Counted from the first letter of the stretch, positions 1 to 7,046 are shown. The stretch is 12,474 nt of DNA from Actinomycetota bacterium (GCA_947481755.1 CANKHS010000030.1:1-12474), one strand, 5' to 3'. Notes: a model not told the origin generated them from the sequence alone. Made by a program: numbers and translations.

Positions 1-704
1 ACCTCCCCACCCTCGGCAACCACGAAGGTGAAGGCCATCGCACCGCCAATCAGCACCGTGTCCGCAACCTCAACCAGCCGCTCGAGCACCGCGATCTTAT
101 CCGCTACCTTGACGCCGCCAACGATGGCCACGAACGGATGCTGGGGCTCTTCGAGGAGCGATGTCAAAACAGAAACCTCGCGCTCCATCAAGAGGCCGGC
201 ATAGGCCGGCAGCAGATGGGCGACGCCTTCTGTCGAGGCGTGGGCGCGATGGGCAGCACCAAACGCATCGTTGACGTACACATCAGCGAGTTCGGCCAAC
301 TGGGCCGCGAAGGCAGGATCATTGGCCTCCTCCTGACTGTGGAAGCGAAGGTTCTCGAGAAGAAGCACGCCGCCATCCTCAAGTGCTGCAACTGCGGTCT
401 GCGCATCGATACCGACGCAGTCATCGGCAAACGCCACCGGCGCGGAGATCAGCTCTGCGAGATGGGCTGCCACTGGCGCCAACGTGTAGGCCATGTTGCG
501 CTCGCCCTTTGGACGACCAAGATGCGACATCAAGATCACCCGGGCGCCGCCTTCGCGCAGCGCATTGAGTGTTGGCAGCGCCGCACGGATTCGCGTATCG
601 TCGCCCACGGAACCGTCGGCATTGATCGGGACGTTGAGATCGACGCGCACGAGCACGCGCCGACCCTGTACATCGCCCAGTTCTGCGAGTCCGCGTCGAG
701 CCAC
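1..704 (-). CDS. pgk: Phosphoglycerate kinase (3' part beyond window)
   Basis: Cytoplasmic glycolytic enzyme that interconverts 1,3-bisphosphoglycerate + ADP and 3-phosphoglycerate + ATP. The 234 N-terminal residues are present, covering the whole 3-PG-binding domain and the start of the nucleotide domain. The PGK signature VLVRVDLNVP lies at residues 17-26, followed by SHLGRPKG (60-67), ENLRFH (117-122), VNDAFGAAHRAHAST (144-158), GGVKVADKI (196-204) and IGGAMAFTF (219-227). About 160-170 residues should lie beyond the left edge. The start is GTG at 704-702, one nucleotide after the gap stop. It places the signature at the usual distance from the N-terminus, and no in-frame ATG precedes the signature. 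No good Shine-Dalgarno lies outside gap coding sequence, so translation is probably coupled to gap. Identification is secure; the exact start is slightly less so. Confidence 0.97.
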   Translation of the reverse strand, partial: MARRGLAELGDVQGRRVLVRVDLNVPINADGSVGDDTRIRAALPTLNALREGGARVILMSHLGRPKGERNMAYTLAPVAAHLAELISAPVAFADDCVGIDAQTAVAALEDGGVLLLENLRFHSQEEANDPAFAAQLAELADVYVNDAFGAAHRAHASTEGVAHLLPAYAGLLMEREVSVLTSLLEEPQHPFVAIVGGVKVADKIAVLERLVEVADTVLIGGAMAFTFVVAEGGE

Positions 705-705
705 C

Positions 706-1698
706 TCAGACTCGCTGAAGCAGATCGACGACGCGGTTCGAATAGCCGAACTCGTTGTCGTACCAACTAATCACCTTGGCGAGCCGACCATTGGCCATCG
801 TCAGCTTCGAGTCGAAGACCGACGAATACGACGAACCGATCACGTCGCTGGACACAATCGGATCCTCGGTGTACTCAAGAATGCCAGCGAGCGCGCCCTT
901 GTCGGCCTTGGCCTTGATCGCGCCGTTGATCTCCTCAACTGTCGCCTCACGACCCAGTTCGAGCACGAGGTCGACCACGGAGCCGTCGGGCACGGGAACC
1001 CGCATCGCGATGCCGTCGAGCCGGCCCTTTAGCTCCGGCACAACCAGGCCGATTGCCTTGGCGGCTCCGGTCGACGTCGGGATCACGTTGACTGCCGCAG
1101 CACGCGCACGGCGCAGGTCTGCGTGCGGGAGATCGAGGATCGACTGATCGTTCGTATACGCGTGTGTCGTCGTCATAAACCCACGCTCGATGCCGAACTC
1201 GTCGAGCAGAATCTTGGCGACCGGTGCGAGACAGTTCGTGGTGCACGAGGCGTTCGAGATGATGTGATGCGTTGCCGGGTCGTAATCGGCATCGTTGACG
1301 CCGAGCACAAGCGTGACGTCGGGGTCCGTCGCAGGCGCGGAGATAATCACCTTGCTAGCGCCCGCCTCAAGGTGCTTACTGGCACCCTCCCGGCTCGTAA
1401 AGAACCCGGTCGACTCAAGGACCACAGGAACATCCAACTCTTTCCACGGCAGTGCAGCCGGATCGCGCTCGGCCAGTACCCGGATCTCCTTGCCATCGAT
1501 CGCGATACCCGCATCGGTGACCTCGACCGTATGACCAAAGCGTCCGAGTACGGAGTCGTATCGCAGCAGGTGTGCCAGCGTCTTCGGATCGGTCAAGTCG
1601 TTGATGGCAACGACGTCAATGTCAGCCGAGCGAAGGTAGGCGGCGCGCAGAACGTTCCGTCCAATGCGGCCGAAGCCGTTGATGGCAACACGAGTCAT
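706..1698 (-). CDS. gap: Glyceraldehyde-3-phosphate dehydrogenase, type I, NAD-type
   Basis: Tetrameric cytoplasmic enzyme that oxidises glyceraldehyde-3-phosphate to 1,3-bisphosphoglycerate, which is the substrate of the adjacent pgk product. It is 330 aa, the normal family length. The Rossmann glycine motif INGFGRIGR lies at residues 6-14. The catalytic Cys is C152 in SNASCTTNCLAP, with base H179 in TTTHAYTNDQ. The C-terminal WYDNEFGYS motif is at 312-320. NAD preference is suggested by D34 after the second beta strand (INDL) and by LP in the LDLPHADLRRAR segment; this is inference from known Gap1/GapA enzymes. ATG at 1698 is preceded by a near-perfect AAGGAGG 7 nt upstream. The gene is separated from whiA by 87 nt containing a possible promoter, and leads directly into pgk. 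Confidence 0.98.
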   Translation of the reverse strand: MTRVAINGFGRIGRNVLRAAYLRSADIDVVAINDLTDPKTLAHLLRYDSVLGRFGHTVEVTDAGIAIDGKEIRVLAERDPAALPWKELDVPVVLESTGFFTSREGASKHLEAGASKVIISAPATDPDVTLVLGVNDADYDPATHHIISNASCTTNCLAPVAKILLDEFGIERGFMTTTHAYTNDQSILDLPHADLRRARAAAVNVIPTSTGAAKAIGLVVPELKGRLDGIAMRVPVPDGSVVDLVLELGREATVEEINGAIKAKADKGALAGILEYTEDPIVSSDVIGSSYSSVFDSKLTMANGRLAKVISWYDNEFGYSNRVVDLLQRV

Positions 1699-1705
1699 GG
1701 AGAGT

Positions 1706-1712
1706 CCTCCTT
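1706..1712 (-). promoter_or_regulatory. Strong Shine-Dalgarno of gap
   Basis: The minus strand reads AAGGAGG, with 7 nt to the gap ATG. It is the best ribosome-binding site in the window and fixes the gap start. It contrasts with several neighbouring genes that show no Shine-Dalgarno at all, and fits a highly expressed glycolytic gene. Confidence 0.85.
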
Positions 1713-1752
1713 GAAGGGACAGTGCGAGAGATAAACGAGACGCAGTACTGAG

Positions 1753-1781
1753 ATCCTAGGCGCGAGGGCGGCGGGGTTCCA
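1753..1781 (-). promoter_or_regulatory. Candidate sigma-70 type promoter for gap-pgk
   Basis: In the 87-nt whiA-gap gap, the minus strand has TGGAAC (1781-1776, 3 of 6 matches to TTGACA), a 17-nt spacer and TAGGAT (1758-1753, 4 of 6 matches to TATAAT). Transcription would start near 1746, giving a leader of roughly 45-50 nt that carries the Shine-Dalgarno. It would let gap-pgk be expressed independently of the uvrC-whiA unit. The match is moderate and untested. Confidence 0.4.
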
Positions 1782-1785
1782 CCAC

Positions 1786-2709
1786 TTACCCAAGCGCCTC
1801 CGCCTCGGCTATGAGACGCCGCAGGCGAGCGGCGAGAGTCGGCCGCGCGACATTGCCGGCGATTGCAAGCTCAGCAAGCGTCAACTCTGGGTTATCAAGT
1901 CGTAATTGGGCCGTCGTTCGTAAGGCCACAGGAAGGCCTCCCAGTAGCCCCGCCTCGCCAAGAATGCCAATCGCCTGCAGTTGCGTGCGCGCGGCGAGCA
2001 CCTGTCGACTCAGATTTGCGGTGTCGAAATTGGCCCGTCGATTGGCATCAGCTCGTGCGCTGCGGACCACGTCGTCTTCGGCCACGTCCAGCGCCGCGGC
2101 CTCGGCGCCGATCACCGTCAAGAGGTCCTGGACTGCACCGCGCTGGCGCGTCATCACCTCGGACCAGCGTGGACGTTCGCGCACACGCAACGGAATCTCC
2201 ATGCTCGCCGCACACTTGGCGAGGACGTTGGCAAAGGCGATGTCGTGTGTACGCATCTCGAGCGATGGCGAACGGCCAGGTGGCGAGACGCTGCCACCCA
2301 CTGCAAACGCGCCACGCAACGCGATCACCCGACAGCACGAGCGTTGTAACAGACTGTCGTCGACGAACGGCCGTGGACGACCAGCCGCGTCGATCACACC
2401 TGCGCGTTGCAGAGCAGCACTGCTCGCCGCGTCCTCGGCCAGCACCAGCAAGACGCGTTGCGAGGCGCCGAGCCGCTCCGGTGTGTAGGCACGCACGCCG
2501 CAGGTCGCGCCCTCCTCGCGCAGCGTCACGAGCAGCCGCCGCCCAACCGCATGGCTGCCGACGTCGACCTCACCATGCATGTGGCCACCGCCCGTCAGGT
2601 GCAGCGAGCCGGCACCGCGCAGCGCGGCGGCAAGGAAGGTTGAACGGCAACAGGCCCGTTCGATCGGCAAATGCGCGACCTCCTCACGGACGTTGCTCGA
2701 GAAGGTCAT
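1786..2709 (-). CDS. whiA: WhiA-type DNA-binding regulator
   Basis: WhiA is a conserved Gram-positive DNA-binding protein that combines an N-terminal LAGLIDADG-homing-endonuclease-like fold without nuclease activity and a C-terminal helix-turn-helix. In Streptomyces it works with WhiB in sporulation; in Bacillus it affects cell division and chromosome segregation. This copy is 307 aa, slightly shorter than the usual 315-330. The N-terminal segment (residues 1-50, with RGAGSLHLTGG) and the second LAGLIDADG-like repeat LRGAFAVGGSVSPP (131-144) are visible. The segment ANFDTANLSRQVLAARTQ (226-243) precedes the C-terminal HTH at about 258-303 (LPVALRTTAQLRLDNPELTLAELA, then RPTLAARLRRL). The start ATG overlaps the yvcK stop as ATGA, so translation is probably coupled. 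Synteny with yvcK and gap supports the call. Confidence 0.95.
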   Translation of the reverse strand: MTFSSNVREEVAHLPIERACCRSTFLAAALRGAGSLHLTGGGHMHGEVDVGSHAVGRRLLVTLREEGATCGVRAYTPERLGASQRVLLVLAEDAASSAALQRAGVIDAAGRPRPFVDDSLLQRSCCRVIALRGAFAVGGSVSPPGRSPSLEMRTHDIAFANVLAKCAASMEIPLRVRERPRWSEVMTRQRGAVQDLLTVIGAEAAALDVAEDDVVRSARADANRRANFDTANLSRQVLAARTQLQAIGILGEAGLLGGLPVALRTTAQLRLDNPELTLAELAIAGNVARPTLAARLRRLIAEAEALG

Positions 2710-3638
2710 CGGGCTGGATGTGGGCGGCGGGCCTGCGTCAACAGCGCGCGGCCGAGCCGAACGGGATCGTGTTGATGACCCTTCGTGATGCGCGCTACGA
2801 CCACTTCGAGCCCACTGGCGCGGAGAGCCTGACGATCGAAGTCGACGGGGATCAGCCCCGGCGCGGACACACGACGCGTGACGGGCACGAGCACCGTGTC
2901 GACGATCCCGGCACCCAAATGGCGTTCGAGGCGCTCAATGTGCGTTGCCGCGTCGTAGCCAATCGTCTCGTTGGGCTCCTGAAGGAGGTTTGCAACGTAG
3001 ATCCGACGGGCCGACGAGTGGCGCACGGCATCGGCCAGAGCGGGAACGAGCAGCGGCGGAATCGTCGACGTAAACAGCGAGCCTGGTCCAAGCACGATCA
3101 AATCCGCCTCCAACAACGCCGCGATCGCGTCGGGGTGAGGAATTGGGCTCTCGGGCTGGAGTCGTAGGCGCCGCACGGCGCGGCGCTCGGAGGCCACGGC
3201 AGTCTCGCCCGCAACCACGCGACCATCTTCCATCTCGGCGACGAGCACGGCCTTCTCTCGTGTGGCGGGGAGCACGCTGCCTGAGATAGCCAACACGTGT
3301 GACGACAACGCGACGGCAGCGTCGAAGGAGCCTGCTACCTCGGTCAGTGCCGCGAGCACCAGATTGCCAAGCGAGTGCCCCTCAAGATCGCCCCGATCGA
3401 AGCGGTGCTGAAACACCTCAGCCAGGACGGATTCGTCGTCGGCAAGGGCCACGAGACAGTTGCGAACATCGCCCGGTGGAGGCATGCCGAGATCGCGTCG
3501 CAGACGACCCGAAGACCCGCCGTCATCGGTCAGGGTCACGATCGCCGTCGGCGCGACTCCTGCCAGCTTGAGACCGCGCAGCACCGCCGCGAGGCCGGTG
3601 CCGCCGCCGAGACAGACAATCTTGGGATTAGCGCGCAT
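2706..3638 (-). CDS. yvcK: YvcK/GlmR-type UDP-sugar-binding protein (CofD-like)
   Basis: YvcK (GlmR, CuvA in mycobacteria) binds UDP-GlcNAc and helps direct carbon to cell-wall precursors; it shares the CofD-like fold. The protein is 310 aa, close to the family norm. Visible motifs are LGGGTGL (10-16), TLTDDGGSSGRLRRDLG (35-51), a GNL turn (91-93), GPGSLFTS (184-191) and ANLLQEPNETIGYDAATH (216-233). ATG at 3638 is chosen because it gives MRANPKIVCLGGGTGL, the usual distance to the glycine loop. It also has GGAGG 6 nt upstream. A longer reading to 3683 adds a non-homologous 15-residue tail inside the preceding gene. It overlaps that gene by 11 nt and whiA by 4 nt. The usual partner rapZ is absent here. 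Confidence 0.95.
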   Translation of the reverse strand: MRANPKIVCLGGGTGLAAVLRGLKLAGVAPTAIVTLTDDGGSSGRLRRDLGMPPPGDVRNCLVALADDESVLAEVFQHRFDRGDLEGHSLGNLVLAALTEVAGSFDAAVALSSHVLAISGSVLPATREKAVLVAEMEDGRVVAGETAVASERRAVRRLRLQPESPIPHPDAIAALLEADLIVLGPGSLFTSTIPPLLVPALADAVRHSSARRIYVANLLQEPNETIGYDAATHIERLERHLGAGIVDTVLVPVTRRVSAPGLIPVDFDRQALRASGLEVVVARITKGHQHDPVRLGRALLTQARRPHPAR

Positions 3639-4119
3639 GCGTCGCCTCCAATTCGAGCAGCGCAAGCTTGCGCTCGTGTCCAAGCGAGCCGTACTCCCCG
3701 ATGAGACCGTCAGAGCGAATCACACGATGGTACGGCACCACGAGGCTGAGCACACCTCGACCACAGGCCGTCCCGGCCGCTCGGGCGGCGCGCGGTCGGC
3801 CGGCGAGTAGCGCCAGCTCCGCATAAGAAACGGTCTCTCCCCATGGCACCATCCGCAGCTGACGCACGAGTTCGGACTCGAAGGGCGTCAGGCCGGCCCA
3901 CTCAATCGCAGGCTCGCAGTCGATGTCGAGGAAATCGTCAACCTCCCCGTTGAGATACCCCACCAACCGCTCAGCTAGTTCGGCCGCTCCCACTGGTGCG
4001 GCTCCTCGCGACGCAGCGATGTGGGCCTCTCCTGGCTCGATGTGTTCGATCAGGCTGTCGCCGTCGTAGCGCAGGAGTCCAATCCCCCACCGTCCGGCGT
4101 CGTACGAGAACGTCGTCAC
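3628..4119 (-). CDS. Ogt/MGMT-fold alkyltransferase-like protein with PYHR instead of PCHR
   Basis: 163 aa. The C-terminal half (about 76-160) is clearly the O6-alkylguanine-DNA alkyltransferase DNA-binding domain: LTPFESELVRQLRMVPWGETVSYAELA, then GRPRAARAAG with the arginine-finger equivalent R113, then a core reading VVPYHRV and IGEYGSLGHERKLALLELE. The N-terminal half (1-75) matches the RNase-H-like domain of two-domain Ogt/AdaC enzymes only loosely. The acceptor Cys of PCHR is replaced by Tyr130 (codon TAC), and the hinge Asn equivalent (human N137) is Gly122. The protein therefore should not accept alkyl groups by the known mechanism. Alkyltransferase-like proteins (ATLs) with Trp or Ala at this position bind O6-alkylguanine and recruit nucleotide excision repair. 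Start GTG 4119 overlaps the uvrC TGA (GTGA), linking it directly to UvrC. The fold is secure; the lesion-sensor role is inference. A TGC-to-TAC sequence error is the main alternative. Confidence 0.88.
   Translation of the reverse strand: MTTFSYDAGRWGIGLLRYDGDSLIEHIEPGEAHIAASRGAAPVGAAELAERLVGYLNGEVDDFLDIDCEPAIEWAGLTPFESELVRQLRMVPWGETVSYAELALLAGRPRAARAAGTACGRGVLSLVVPYHRVIRSDGLIGEYGSLGHERKLALLELEATHAR
3645..3649 (-). promoter_or_regulatory. Shine-Dalgarno that sets the yvcK start
   Basis: GGAGG on the minus strand lies inside the last codons of the upstream alkyltransferase-like gene, 6 nt before ATG 3638. It selects this start over the upstream in-frame ATG at 3683. Confidence 0.75.
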
Positions 4120-6020
4120 GCCGCCCCACCACCACGCGTCACCACGTGCCTTCCGCCGCGCTCACGTCCAGGCGCCGGACCGCCGACACGATGCAGGCTT
4201 TGGTGGATGGCCTGAGCCGTTTTGGCGGGAAGGCCCGGTACTTCGGCCAGAGATTCTGGGGTGGCCTCCATCACGGCGTCGATCGAACCGAAGTGCTGCA
4301 GAATCGCCTTGCGGCGCGACGGTCCAACGCCCGGCAAGGTCTCCAACACCGATAACGTCGCCGCTGCTCCACGTCTGCGGCGGTGATGACGCAATGCGAA
4401 ACGATGTGCCTCGTCGCGGATCTGGCGGAGCAATAAGAGACCCGGCGACGAGTTGTCGAGCATGATCGGAACCGGCTGGCCCGGAACGAACACCTCTTCA
4501 ATCCGCTTTGCCAGTCCAATCACACTGACGCGGGGAGCATCCAGCGATGCCATGGCAACCGTGGCGGCGTTGAGTTGCCCCTTGCCGCCATCGATCACTA
4601 CGAGATCGGGCGACTGCGAGAACGACGCATCCTCTTCGGTGGCATTGAGACGGGCAAACCGCCGCGTAATGGCCTCGGCCATCGAGGCGTAATCGTCCAA
4701 CTTGCCGTGTTTAATGGCAAACGACCGGTAGAGGTCGTTGCGGGCGACGCCGGCCTCGAACACGACCATGGACGCGAACTGATGGTCGCCACCGAGCGTC
4801 GAGATGTCGTAACACTCGATGCGCTGCGGAAGCGACTCGAGTCCGAGCACATCGCGCAGTTCCTCGAGAGCGTCGGCGCCACGCGTGCGGCTGCGTTCGT
4901 CTGTCAGGCGAAGACCCTCGAGCGACAGGGTGGCATTACGTTGAGCGAGTTCCAATAGCCGTCGCCGCTCACCGCGTTGAGGCATCCTCAACTCGACCGT
5001 AGCCCCGCGATGCTCGATCAGCAAAGCCTCGATCTCCTGTGGCCGCTCCAGACCGAGTGGTACGACGACCAGAGGTGGCACGACCGCTCCCACGTGATAG
5101 CGCTCGGCGATCGCGGACTCGACGAGATCATCAACCGTCGCGCCGCCCGCATTTTCAAAAATCAACTCAATGCGTTCCGTCAACCGACCGTCTCGCTGCG
5201 GCCAGATCTGGACCACGGCCAGCTCGTCACCGAGCGCCACGCCGAAGATATCCGCATCGCCGTCGTGGGCACGATCAACGAGCTGGCGTTCGGCGAGCAT
5301 CGTCACGGCAACCAGACGATTGCGCGAGCGAGCGGCATCTTCGTAGCGTTGTTCCGACGACGCGCGCTCCATGTCCTGTTCGAGCGCTGCCGTGATGGTC
5401 GTGGTGTCACCATTGAGGAATTGAATGACCTGATCGATCAACGTGCCGTAATCCTCTTTCGAGATCTTCCCCACGCAGGGAGCCGTGCAGCGCCCGATGT
5501 GAAAGTCCAGGCAGGGCGATCCGGAACGACGCCCCGGGGTCGGCCCCTCGCAGGGACGAAACGCAAACACGCGATTGAGCACCTCGAGTGTCTCTCTCAC
5601 CATTCGCGCATTCGTGTACGGGCCAAACAGTCTCGCGTTTCGTCGACTGCCTCGGCGGGTAAACAAGACACGCGGAAAATCCTCACCCGTCGTGACCGCG
5701 ATCATCGGATAGGACTTATCGTCGCGCAGACGTACGTTGAACGCCGGCTTTAGATCCTTGATCAGCGTCTGCTCGAGCAACAGCGCCTCGGTCTCTGTGC
5801 CTGTGACGGTCACCTCGACGTCGGCGACCCGCATCACCATTTCGGCAGTCCGTCGCTCCATGCTGCGTACCGGTCGTGTGTACGAGCTGACCCGCTTGCG
5901 TAGCGCCTTTGCCTTGCCGACATAAAGCACGTCGCCGACCTGATCTCGATAGACGTAGACGCCCGGCTCGTTCGGCAATTGGCGTGCCCGTTCACGGATG
6001 AGTTCGACGCCGAGTGCCAC
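4116..6020 (-). CDS. uvrC: Excinuclease ABC subunit C
   Basis: UvrC makes both incisions around bulky lesions in UvrABC nucleotide excision repair. It is 634 aa and full-length. The GIY-YIG nuclease for the 3' cut lies at about 16-95 (GVYVYRD, VLYVGKA). Four cysteines C157, C170, C178 and C182 have nearly the spacing (13, 8, 4) of the UvrC [4Fe-4S] ligands in E. coli. The UVR/UvrB-binding helix pair is at about 206-241. The RNase-H-like nuclease for the 5' cut has candidate catalytic residues D405 (ECYDIS), D477 (VVIDGGKGQL) and H539 (DEAHRFA). The helix-hairpin-helix pair is at about 555-612 (TLPGVGPSRRKAIL, then VPGLPAKTAQAI). The start is GTG 6020, with no Shine-Dalgarno but a TAGGAT box exactly 6 nt upstream. 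The stop overlaps the start of the alkyltransferase-like gene by 4 nt. Confidence 0.98.
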   Translation of the reverse strand: MALGVELIRERARQLPNEPGVYVYRDQVGDVLYVGKAKALRKRVSSYTRPVRSMERRTAEMVMRVADVEVTVTGTETEALLLEQTLIKDLKPAFNVRLRDDKSYPMIAVTTGEDFPRVLFTRRGSRRNARLFGPYTNARMVRETLEVLNRVFAFRPCEGPTPGRRSGSPCLDFHIGRCTAPCVGKISKEDYGTLIDQVIQFLNGDTTTITAALEQDMERASSEQRYEDAARSRNRLVAVTMLAERQLVDRAHDGDADIFGVALGDELAVVQIWPQRDGRLTERIELIFENAGGATVDDLVESAIAERYHVGAVVPPLVVVPLGLERPQEIEALLIEHRGATVELRMPQRGERRRLLELAQRNATLSLEGLRLTDERSRTRGADALEELRDVLGLESLPQRIECYDISTLGGDHQFASMVVFEAGVARNDLYRSFAIKHGKLDDYASMAEAITRRFARLNATEEDASFSQSPDLVVIDGGKGQLNAATVAMASLDAPRVSVIGLAKRIEEVFVPGQPVPIMLDNSSPGLLLLRQIRDEAHRFALRHHRRRRGAAATLSVLETLPGVGPSRRKAILQHFGSIDAVMEATPESLAEVPGLPAKTAQAIHQSLHRVGGPAPGRERGGRHVVTRGGGAA

Positions 6021-6026
6021 AGAGCA

Positions 6027-6032
6027 ATCCTA
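6027..6032 (-). promoter_or_regulatory. Candidate -10 box for leaderless uvrC mRNA
   Basis: TAGGAT on the minus strand ends 6 nt before the uvrC GTG. No ribosome-binding site lies between them, which is the spacing expected when transcription starts on the first base of the start codon. The TAG of the box is also the stop codon of the TadG-like gene. No convincing -35 hexamer is visible 16-18 nt upstream. Confidence 0.5.
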
Positions 6033-6443
6033 GTCGTGCAGGCTGTGCTCCTGACCCTGATCAACTCGAACGGCACCCATCTCGCCGTCGTCCAGCGTCA
6101 CTCCGCGCGCTGACGACCATGCCTCAGGAGCAATGGTGACCGTCTGTTTGACCAAGGGAATCCAAAACTTCATGATCGGCAACCCGACGTGGGCCGTCAC
6201 AACGCCTTCTCGCGAGACCAGCTCTAACGTACTGCCATCCACCAACCCAATGCGGTCGGCAAGATCGCTACCCACGACTGGGCCTGGCATGGTCGCCGCC
6301 TGAAGGGCAGCGGCGTCCGCCAGCCGTTGAGCACGCTCGGTGTTCGCCCGGACGGCGACGAACATCACCGCGATAGCGGCGAGAACGAGCGTCGGGAGGA
6401 TCGCAGCCAAGAGGCCAACGGTCACCTGCCCGCGGCGATTCAA
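6030..6443 (-). CDS. TadG/TadE-like pseudopilin protein (third of cassette)
   Basis: 137 aa starting at TTG 6443, which overlaps the TGA of the preceding TadE-like gene (TTGA). It opens with MNRRGQVTVG and a single hydrophobic helix at about 10-31. The segment ERAQRLADAAALQAA (36-50) follows, typical of TadG-like and actinobacterial Rv3655c-like proteins of Flp/Tad pilus or secretion loci. The remainder is a small extracytoplasmic domain without a motif I recognise. The first residues resemble a prepilin leader ending at G5, but position +5 is Gly (G10) rather than the Glu found in its two sisters, so processing by prepilin peptidase is uncertain. The frame stays open upstream to 6902, but that extension is a low-complexity Arg-rich shadow lying over its two neighbours. 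GTG near 6427 is another possible start. Confidence 0.7.
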   Translation of the reverse strand: MNRRGQVTVGLLAAILPTLVLAAIAVMFVAVRANTERAQRLADAAALQAATMPGPVVGSDLADRIGLVDGSTLELVSREGVVTAHVGLPIMKFWIPLVKQTVTIAPEAWSSARGVTLDDGEMGAVRVDQGQEHSLHD

Positions 6444-6727
6444 TGGACAATCCGTGGCACCGCGAGGGTCAGATCTCGGAGGGGCGCAGCGACAGTGATC
6501 ACGATGCGCTGCGGCTCGATCACGACGTCTTTTGCACGCCCATTCAGCGCTGCCTTCACGGGCTCTCCCGCGGCGTCTGCTGCCAGCGCGACTTGCGCTG
6601 CTGATTCGAGGCGCGCCGTCGCCGCTACGCGAGCAACCACGATTACGAACGCTGCCACACACGCCACGACGACCGGAGCCAGCACAATCACCTCGACGAT
6701 CGCCTGACCCGAACGGCGACGTCTCAT
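6440..6727 (-). CDS. TadE-like pseudopilin (second of cassette)
   Basis: 95 aa, ATG start, overlapping the stop of the preceding gene as ATGA, with GGAG 4 nt upstream. A very basic leader MRRRRSG is followed by QAIVE and a hydrophobic helix at about 13-33. This matches the prepilin-peptidase motif: G at -1, E at +5, then a transmembrane N-terminal helix. The rest (about 40-95) is a short soluble tail with no cysteines. TadE/TadF-type minor pseudopilins act in Flp/Tad pilus assembly at the membrane. No tadA, tadB, tadC or flp gene is in the window, so partners must be encoded elsewhere. Family call fairly sure, exact role unknown. Confidence 0.75.
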   Translation of the reverse strand: MRRRRSGQAIVEVIVLAPVVVACVAAFVIVVARVAATARLESAAQVALAADAAGEPVKAALNGRAKDVVIEPQRIVITVAAPLRDLTLAVPRIVH

Positions 6728-6981
6728 CGCGCTCCAGCTGTCGCTGCCGCGTTGCGCGCGAGTTGGAGTTGCACCGCTGGACGCACGAACGATGGCACCG
6801 CAGCACGCGCGGCAGCCGCCGGATCACGGCCACGCAGACCCGCCTGGGTACCCGCCACGCGGGCGACCGTGGTCTCGGCATGAATCCATGCGGACGACGC
6901 AATCACCCACGCAGACGCCAAGATGGCAATCACCAAGAGCGTGGCAATTGCCACTTCGACGCTGGCCTGTCCCTGACGCAT
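6724..6981 (-). CDS. TadE-like pseudopilin (first of cassette)
   Basis: 85 aa from ATG 6981. It starts MRQG, then QASVE, then a hydrophobic helix (about 9-31), so G4 at -1 and E9 at +5 form a type IV prepilin-like processing site. The short periplasmic/extracellular part contains RGRDPAAAARAAVP and has no cysteines. The alternative start GTG 7029 would give a 20-residue leader (101 aa total) and cannot be excluded. The ATG is preferred because RQGQASVE at the extreme N-terminus is the common TadE layout, but its GAGG is only a few bases away. It heads the three-gene cassette and is linked to the next gene by ATGA. Confidence 0.72.
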   Translation of the reverse strand: MRQGQASVEVAIATLLVIAILASAWVIASSAWIHAETTVARVAGTQAGLRGRDPAAAARAAVPSFVRPAVQLQLARNAAATAGAR

Positions 6982-7046
6982 ACCCTCGACGATGGCACCA
7001 GCCCGCGCACGTTCGAGATGCCATACCACCCGCCTTCGGCGCGATC

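Noticed and set aside
138..770. Plus-strand open frame opposite pgk and the end of gap
   Set aside because: No recognisable motif, and the minus-strand pgk and gap motifs fully explain the stretch.
1699..1785. Possible intrinsic terminator between whiA and gap
   Set aside because: GC-rich, but no stem of useful length followed by a T-run on the minus strand; better explained as a promoter region.
1863..3167. Long plus-strand open frame (434 codons) antisense to whiA and yvcK
   Set aside because: Composition is Arg/His/Pro-rich without any domain pattern, and it spans two clearly coding antisense genes; a typical high-GC shadow frame.
3639..3683. Longer YvcK start at 3683
   Set aside because: It adds 15 residues not typical of the family inside the upstream gene, while 3638 has a GGAGG at the right distance.
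2706..4119. 11-nt and 4-nt gene overlaps as possible programmed frameshift fusions
   Set aside because: Each downstream gene has its own start codon and a complete family N-terminus (yvcK also has a Shine-Dalgarno), and no slippery sequence is evident; ordinary translational coupling suffices.
6444..6902. N-terminal extension of the TadG-like protein up to 6902
   Set aside because: The extension is Arg/Ser/Cys-rich shadow sequence lying over the two TadE-like genes; the TTGA overlap at 6443 gives the expected short leader.
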